From assembly GCA_002102555.1 (NCBI GenBank), contig MCFL01000034.1:124001-188000 (forward strand): a DNA stretch of 64,000 nucleotides, in the 5' to 3' direction. Made by a program: the position numbers and the translations under genes. The notes under the pieces were generated by a model. It was not told the origin of the DNA and did not search any database. It worked only from the letters and a program-made list of their open reading frames with translations. Source of the stretch: Catenaria anguillulae PL171. Its lineage: Eukaryota > Blastocladiomycota > Blastocladiomycetes > Blastocladiales > Catenariaceae. Below, in pieces: positions 57,940 to 64,000 of the stretch (position 1 is the stretch's first letter; the number at the start of each line of letters is the position of its first letter).

Positions 57940-58276
57940 GTGAGGCTCGAGTTGTGTTATTCCCTGATGCTTCATTGCGATATTTGTATATCTGACGGCA
58001 ATCGTGTCAAACGAAATGGAAACAATCAAAGGAATGGGCAGCGACGAGGACGCAGGAGGGGGAATGCTGGGTGAGAGAAAAAAAAGCAAGAGATAAAGGG
58101 CGGTCGTGTAGGTAGGTTCGATACGATACGATACAAAGAAGAACAGTCAAGACAAGTCCAAACAAAACGAAACGGTAGGAACGAATCAAACGAAAACAAA
58201 TGCGGTAGGGGGATCGAGGAAAGGGCATAAAGGGACCACAACACAAACACAAACACAAACACAAGTATACAAATCA
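57940..58276. other. Convergent intergenic region with simple repeats
   Basis: 337 bases between the stops of the zinc protein and the LIM gene. Contains a CGATA repeat near 58117-58134 and an ACAAAC repeat near 58241-58263; otherwise A-rich on the + strand. Confidence 0.6.
58241..58263. repeat. ACAAAC tandem microsatellite
   Basis: About four copies of a six-base A/C unit in the 3' region of the LIM gene. Confidence 0.8.
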
Positions 58277-59940
58277 TCACATGTTGCGATAATACGTCTG
58301 CCTCCTCTCTGCCTTGCCGCCGCGCCTCCTTTGCAGCTCCAAAATGTGCACCTCACAATACGGCCGGCCCTCGTACGAGTAGTACACATCGGTCAATGGG
58401 TCCCTGCATGTTGCGCAGGCAAAGCAGTTTGGATGAAACCTGCCCTCCACCACACACGCACAGGGGCCCTCAATGGGCTGCTGGCACCCGCCGCAAATGG
58501 TGCCGTTTTCCTCGTGGTAGCACTGCCGGCAGTAAGGCTGATCCTTGAGCACATAAAACGACTTGTCGGGAAAACTCGTCGAGCATTTCGCGCAAACAAA
58601 GCATTGCGGGTGGTACTTGCGCCCAAGCGCAGCGCACACGCGCGTATCGCGCGTAATCACGTTTTTGCACCCGCCGCACCGCGGAAGCGTCACGAGGTAG
58701 CATGGGTGGCACAGGGGACGCGATTGGCGCACGTGGACTGGGTTGGACGGGCCAAACGATTCGTCAATACCCCGGTTGCAGTGTTGGCAAGTCAGGCATC
58801 GCGCGTGGTGCGAGCCCTTGAGTTTAGGGTGCGTGACGATTTCCGAAGGGTTCATGATGCTGAGGCGGCACGTGCCGCATACCTCGTAGTCGGGGGTTGG
58901 CGGCGCGGCCGCAGCCTTTGAGGATCCGTATGGCGACGGCTCGGGCTGCACCTTGTTGCTGGCACTGACCGGAGCGGCGGACGGCGGCTGGCCAATGGTC
59001 GGGTCCCTTGCCAAACAGTCGGCGCACACGACAATGCCGCCAATTTGCTTCCACCCATCCGACCCATACGGATCGCGGTCCGCCGTGAGCCCGCACTCTT
59101 GGCACACGCAGCACGTCGCATGGACAACGTCCATGTCAATGCAAACAATCTCTTCGCCCTTCCACACGGGCGCGCGGCATCCCGTGCAAGTAACGCCCTT
59201 TGTGTCCTTGAACAGCATGATTTCCGACAACTCAATCACGTCGTTGGCCGCGGGCGTTTGTGGCGGCATGGACGACGTGTTGGAGTACATGGTGGCCACT
59301 TGCTCGCGTTGGCCGTTTCCGCCATTGCCATTGAGGTTGGCGGCGTCGAACTTGCGGGTCACATTGTCCACATCGGCATCCGAAGCCTTGCTCTTGTTGG
59401 CGTCGGCAGACTTGTCGCCCGACGCACCGCCAAACAACTTGTTGTACGACGATGAAAAAAAGTCCAATCCAAACCCGCCAGCCGCAGACTTCTTTTCGGC
59501 CTCGGACGGCTGTTGTGCCGTGGATTTCCCTGAATCAGGCGCGGGTGACGGCGGCGCACGCCGTTATCGGCACCGCCACCGCGGCGCGCGCCCCGTTGCT
59601 TGCATAATCGTCGTACGGCGACCGGTCGCCGCCGTACCCGCCGCCGCCGCCGCCGCCAGTGTTGCCGTTGCCATACCTGTTGTACCGGTCGTCGTAGGGT
59701 GACCGAGGCGGTGAGGCGGGTCGCCCAAGGCCCTTGCCAGAGTTGGAGTACGAGTCGGAGCCGTAGCCGCCGTAGGGCGACCGGGTGGCCGCGGGCGAGT
59801 ATGGGTCGTCGTAGCCGCCTCGGCCCGCCGCCATTGTTGTAGCGCGACGTGGGCGTAGGCGCACTTGCGGGCGGGCCGCAGATATGCGTGGTTGGGTCGT
59901 CCACGTCGTAGCCGCAGTCGCGGCACTTGAAGAGGGGCAT
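58277..59940 (-). CDS. Multi-LIM-domain protein
   Basis: ATG 59940 begins MPLFKCRDCGYDVDDPTTHI followed by C, a compact CxxC...HxC zinc knuckle. A Gly/Tyr/Ser-rich linker (GGYDDPYSPAATRSPYGGYG) follows, then after frame changes near 59830 and 59540, GFGLDFFSSSYNKLFGG. Four LIM-type double zinc fingers follow: CTGCRAPVWKGEEIVCIDMD...CCVCQECG; CGTCRLSIMNPSEIV...CLTCQHCN; CGGCKNVITRDTRVCAALGR...CFVCAKCS; CGGCQQPIEGPCACVVEGRF...CFACATCR...YCEVH. The C-terminus is basic (LQRRRGGKAERRQTYYRNM). LIM arrays bind cytoskeletal and signalling partners; in fungi, paxillin-like and Rho-GAP LIM proteins mark polarity sites, but no GAP domain is present. The gene is otherwise continuous without introns. The two frame changes lie in GC-rich repeats and are probably indels. 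Confidence 0.87.
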
Positions 59941-60384
59941 GGTGGACAAGGTAGGGTGCTAACTGAAGCCGGGCGAAGCCGTGTTTGGGGAGTGCTTTGT
60001 CTTTGTTGGATGGAGAGAGAACTGGCAATGACTGGCGCAGGGACGGTCGGCGGGCGGTGGACAGTGGGGGATGCTATTGGCGCCGAATCGCTGAGCTGAG
60101 CGTGTGTTCCATTGACTGAAGTCGCCGTTTGCGTTTACATTTACAGCTTCTTTGGCGGAAACGATTACTTCGTTAATCCGAGAGACAGCCGGTCATCCGC
60201 CGACATGACATTTCACCACCTCAATTCTTCCTCACGTGCGGCGCGGTGGAAGGGTGGCGTGCTTGATCGTTGATTGATCCACTCGAAATCATTGCTTATC
60301 CAGTCTTTCTGCCCGCCCAGAAAAGTGATCACAGTCACGCCCACATCATCTATTCAATGATACAATGATGGTTCGTCCTTGAGG
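59941..60384. other. Intergenic, LIM gene 5' / receptor E 3'
   Basis: 444 bases, no supported gene. The region next to 59940 should hold the LIM gene promoter. Confidence 0.5.
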
Positions 60385-62142
60385 TCAAGCGCCTCTTGCC
60401 ACACCTACCGCCCTGCCTGGCCTCTCTGGCACATCAGCCATGACCCGCCGCTGCACCTCCTCCACTGGCACCCTTAATCTCGCCTTGAGCACCTCATTGC
60501 TGAAATACGCATACGCATTCGCAAATCCAGTCGAATTGGCCATCACGGCCACACTCCACGCACTCACGGGCTCCACATACCCCAGCACGTGCAATGTTGC
60601 CACAATGTATGAGGCAATTGCAAGCGGCACGTACACCACGACCGCTGCGCGAATCAGGTTGTTGAGGCACTGCGACGCGACCCACCACCGCTTGCATTGG
60701 CTTGCAGTACAAGACAAGGACGCCGACGGGGACGGCAGCAGCGTCGTTGGCGAGTGCGGAAAGTGTGGCGAGTGGGGAGGCGTTTGGCCGCCAAGCGACC
60801 GGGATATGTGCGGTGGTGGACGCATGCATGAAGGAGAGGTTGGCGAAGGGCCAGGGTTCAGTCCAGCACATGGCCGTGACCAACCACTGGAATCGATTCC
60901 CAGCGCGGCAGTGTTTATGGTGAGTTTTTGCGGTTTCGCGTGTACGGATGGTGGCGATTCCGGTACGGCGGGCGGGTGTTCCGGTGTGCCATAGAGTCGC
61001 CGAACCGGGTAGACCGCTGCGGTCGAGGCAGCCGAGTCGGCATGATTGTCCATAGTGCGCAGGTGATGGTTGATCTTGGTGGCAATCAAGTAGTGGCTCG
61101 TCGTGGTCACCACGGCGGTCCAGAGGGAAAGAGCAAACACGGTAAAGCTAATGAGTTTGCCCGTGGTGGTGTTGGCATTCGACAGACACCTTTGTAAATA
61201 TCACAAGGTCCGATTGTTCAGTTGGGATGGGAGCTACAGAAGAATTGATCGCGACAAGCAGATGTACCAATAACCAAAGGCGCCGAATGCATCCAAGTTA
61301 CCGTAAATTATGACCCCAATAGCAATAGGACCAAAGCATATCGCATGCAAGCGCCAGTCGCACCTTCCTGTCAGCACGAGGATGAAGCACGGGAACAAAA
61401 GACGTGTGAGTCGACCATCCACTTGCGCGGAAACATCCACATGTGTTAAGTCGTACCAAGTTCAATGTGCGTCCGCCTTGCGACGCGCAGGTAGGTGAAG
61501 AGGGCCAGGACGCTGTGGGTCATCTGCTGATAACTATAGGTGTATTCGCGATGAAGGCATTCGTCGTGTCACCCACTTGGGCAAGACCACTGAGACAGGA
61601 AAACGAGCAGCGCATGCGCATACATACCCGTAGAACAGACACACTAGCAATGCAAACGTCTGGCTGGTATCCACGCTGGGAAACACTTGGCGCACCGCCA
61701 AGTACAAATGGTCGCTCATATGCACGCACGACCAGCAGAAGTCGGCAAACGCCAAGTACATGGCAAACCGCGACGCAATGTCCTGCTGGTGCCTTTCCTC
61801 GGCCACATCTGGCGGATCCGGTTCGCCCGACGCATTCGCAAGCTGGTTATTTCGGCGGCCGAGCACGGGCCAAGGCGATCGCTTCGAGTCGCCGATCGCG
61901 CGGAACAGGCCCTTTGTGCGCAAGCTTAGAAAGCAGGGCAGTGGAATGTCAAAGATGTGCATGAGGACGGCGGCCGAGGCGAGCATGGACATGATGAGCG
62001 TGGAGATGCCCGAAAAGTGGATGATCCAGAACGATGTGGGCCCGCCCATCAGGGCGGACTTACCTGGCGCAATCATGGATGTTGGAATGAGCCATGTTGG
62101 GCGGATAGGCGGAGGTGGAGGTGGAGGGGATGGGAGGGACAT
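60385..62142 (-). CDS. cAMP-receptor-like 7TM GPCR (E)
   Basis: Four exons (61628-62142, 61457-61533, 61268-61367, 60385-61189) with introns of 94, 89 and 78 bases give one continuous 498-aa frame from ATG 62142 (MSLPSPPPPPPP). TM1 FWIIHFSGISTLIMSMLASA; TM2 RFAMYLAFADFCWSCVHMSD; TM3 FALLVCLFYGYQQMTHSVLA then LFTYLRVARRTHIE; TM4 WRLHAICFGPIAIGVIIYG; a loop with GAFGYWCLSNANTT; TM5 LISFTVFALSLWTAVVTTTS; a Pro/Ser-rich third loop of about 100 residues; TM6 VVVYVPLAIASYIVATLHV; TM7 STGFANAYAYFSNEVL. The Gly-x-x-Gly-x-Trp-Cys before TM5 and the seven-helix order fit Dictyostelium cAR/Git3-type (class E-like) receptors. The ligand is unknown. Signalling through a heterotrimeric G protein is expected from the family. 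F is a neighbouring paralogue. Confidence 0.8.
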
Positions 62143-63657
62143 GGTTGCTGATTGGTGACGGTGGGCGGATGGGTTAATGGTTGGTAAAGCGTCGGCAGTG
62201 GTGGTCGGGTATCAAGGAAGTGGTCGTTGGTTACAAATGGGTTTCCGTCGTTGAGGAAATGGGTCTGGTAAATGTCGTCGGCATTGCCTGGAAGTTTGAT
62301 TTTGAACGTGAACATGGGTCCATCAAGGAGAAATGGGGGGAGCCTCCCCTTTTCATTGGAATCGAACAGACGCTCACACTGACGCAAATTTGCCGAGGAT
62401 TCCGATTGCAAGCGCTGCTGCTGCTGCTGCTGCTGCTGCTATTTACTGTTGGCGTGCATGTAAACCGCCGCTTGAGGACTCTGTTGTTGCCGCCCAACAT
62501 TTGTGATGGCAGAAGCGGTTTCGAAGCAATTGTGGCACTTGTTTCGCGAGGGCGGTGCGTCCGCGTGTTCTCCCGAATTGAAAGTATATTATCACGCACC
62601 GAATGGTGCAAAATCGGTACAGAATCACTCGTACTATATACACGGTGGAAGTCGTAATGTTGTCGTGCCACCGGCAGGTTAGCCACGTTTCACCTTTGCC
62701 TGGGCGGTTCGATTCCGATTCTCTAAATTGCAACACTTCAAACCCCCACAAGATTGAGCTCATCATTGCGTGGACAACCGATCTCAAGCGTTGCTGTGAG
62801 CAACCAAGATCAATTCATCAGCCGTGTGGCTCTGACCGTTGCTGTTTGCTCTTGCGAACCGTCCTGACGTTGGCTGCGGGCTCCCTCATCCGTAACTCCA
62901 GCTCCTCCCTGTGGGCGGTGGGCGGTAGGTAGTAGTGAGCAGTTCCAAAGGGTACCCATATCAGAGGAATGGTCAGTTCTTTTTCGGTCTCGTGCTGATT
63001 AAATTTTCTTGTGTGGCGCTGGTTGTTCACTTCCATTGGCGCACAGGTGATCATTCATCGTTCCCTCACCTTGCAAACAAATTACATCTTGGCACCTGAG
63101 CGGGCCGGGCCGGCCGACACAGCATAGCGCGCATACATACCGGTACCTAGGTCAGCGGTTGTTGAAGACCTTGTTGGGTGATTGTGGCGAGCCTCGGACT
63201 CATCGTAATTGTGGTTGGGGACCACGGTCAGGCCGCGTGACTCTGCTGCAATCATTCCCATTTCGGGTAAGGATATGATCACGTCCGAGCCAATTGCAAG
63301 TGAAAGGATGGGGTGCACATTGACACATAATGTTGCAGCGGCGGGTCAGGTGACTATGGAGCACCCGAATGAATGTACACACATGCACGGTCATCCCCTG
63401 CCCCGCTGACTTTGTCCCCCGAAAAGGAGGCGTTGAGGGGTTTGATGCCATGGTCGACGGCGGGTGCGGGAAGCGAACATGAGCAGCAGTTTGATGTGGA
63501 GACGTGTCCCTGTGGACAATTTCCGTTGATTTACCGTCGTCGCGGTGAGGAGTGTTGTATTCGAAAGTTGGTGAATGGAGTTTGGAACCAAGGTATGAGC
63601 GAGAACTAACAACAAGAAATGGAGGAGGAATACATAGAAAGAGTGATAGAAAGGCAC
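62143..63657. other. 1.5 kb intergenic region between receptors E and F
   Basis: No gene I can support. A - strand ORF (62231-62686) contains a Ser run produced by a trinucleotide repeat and lacks any domain; it may be UTR. It should hold the 5' flank of E and the 3' end of F. Confidence 0.5.
62414..62440. repeat. Trinucleotide repeat (GCT)9
   Basis: Nine perfect GCT units in the region upstream of receptor gene E; no supported coding frame crosses it. Confidence 0.9.
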
Positions 63658-64000
63658 TCAAGAACGAGTGCGAACCGTTCTGCTTCGCGATCGCGCGCGA
63701 ACTTGGCGCCTTAGCTCCAGCTTCATGCTCTCATTGGTAAAGTATGCATACGCATTGGCGAATCCCATGACATTGGCACAAACGGTTGTACACAGCGATG
63801 CCAAGGGCTCAATGTACCCTTGTGCGTGGAACATGGCCAGAGCGTACGTCGCGAGCGCCAAGGGGATGTAGGTCCAAGAAGCGACACGGGTTTGGTTGGC
63901 AATACATGCACTCGCGACTTGTCCGATTTGCACTTCGCAGCGGGATACGCCCGACGAGGAGTATGACGATGTCGTAATGTCGGTCGATGAGACATCGCTT
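63658..64000 (-). CDS. cAMP-receptor-like 7TM GPCR (F), 3' end only
   Basis: The frame is open to the right edge and ends at 63658. It holds a Ser/Thr-rich third loop (TSSYSSSGVSRCEVQIG), TM6 ASWTYIPLALATYALAMFHA followed by QGYIEP, TM7 LCTTVCANVMGFANAYAYFT, and a basic tail (RRQVRARSRSRTVRTRS). TM6-TM7 align with receptor E: YxPLAxAxYxxAxxHxxGYxEP and GFANAYAYFxNE are shared. It is therefore a tandem paralogue on the same strand; most of the gene lies outside the window. Confidence 0.78.
   Translation of the reverse strand, partial: SDVSSTDITTSSYSSSGVSRCEVQIGQVASACIANQTRVASWTYIPLALATYALAMFHAQGYIEPLASLCTTVCANVMGFANAYAYFTNESMKLELRRQVRARSRSRTVRTRS

Noticed and set aside
62231-62686. A - strand ORF with a run of nine Ser
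   Set aside because: The run comes from the (GCT)9 repeat; the rest has no domain, and the frame has no partner exons I could find.
62690-62735. GGTTCGATTCC sequence resembling a tRNA B box
   Set aside because: No acceptor stem, anticodon arm or A box could be placed upstream at tRNA spacing.
1-64000. Programmed ribosomal frameshifting as a genome-wide explanation for the frame changes
   Set aside because: The changes occur in both directions, in many unrelated genes, lack a shared slippery motif, and often sit in G/C runs; uncorrected long-read errors explain them more simply.
1-64000. CRISPR arrays, bacterial operons or prophage
   Set aside because: Spliceosomal introns, eukaryotic protein families and absence of spaced direct repeats rule these out.

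Overview
The window is a 64 kb piece of a compact, GC-rich eukaryotic nuclear genome, most likely an early-diverging flagellated fungus, with Blastocladiomycota as my best guess. Support for this: genes lie close together on both strands; introns are uniformly short (about 60-95 bp), usually with GTACGT or GTATGT donors; there is a full conventional myosin II, an Hsp12-family stress protein, a Mei2-type RNA-binding protein and cAMP-receptor-like 7TM proteins. The phylum is an inference; no rRNA or marker is present to settle it.

Layout: 1-1.6 kb is the 3' part of a Mei2-like gene, followed by about 2 kb of pyrimidine-rich non-coding DNA. 3.6-10 kb holds a very large low-complexity protein read through many frames. 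10.5-17.8 kb (-) is the myosin II heavy chain. 18.4-25.9 kb holds an orphan acidic protein, a two-CDGSH iron-sulfur protein, RIO2 kinase, an Hsp12-like protein and a prenylated ubiquitin-like protein (UBL3/MUB). 26.5-32.4 kb is a tandem pair (A, B) of orphan 8-TM proteins. 32.7-44 kb holds a secreted HExxH metallopeptidase-like protein, a PQ-loop transporter, HID1, a MGRN1-type RING ligase and mitoribosomal uL5m. 44.5-45.9 kb is proteasome ATPase Rpt5. 46.7-51.3 kb (-) is a second tandem pair (C, D) of orphan polytopic proteins. 51.7-60 kb (-) holds an F-box protein with a PP2-like tail, a SUCO/Slp1-type SUN protein and a multi-LIM protein, with a small + strand zinc protein between the last two. 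60.4-64 kb (-) is a third tandem pair (E, F) of cAMP-receptor-like GPCRs; F runs off the right edge.

Two themes stand out. First, three unrelated families of multi-pass membrane proteins occur as adjacent duplicates within 38 kb; pair A/B has a layout and C-terminus reminiscent of gustatory-receptor-like chemoreceptors, and pair E/F looks like G-protein-coupled receptors. Second, many conserved genes (Rpt5, uL5m, myosin, PQ-loop, HID1, C, D) change reading frame by one base with no intron, often inside G or C runs. That is best read as uncorrected long-read assembly error, so several coordinates below span a gene whose frame is not continuous in this sequence.

The housekeeping genes do not form one pathway. 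Proteostasis is well represented (Rpt5, an F-box protein, a MGRN1-like E3, a membrane-anchored ubiquitin-fold protein, RIO2 for 40S maturation), as are secretory and vacuolar functions (HID1, PQ-loop, SUN/Slp1) and the cytoskeleton (myosin II, LIM protein).
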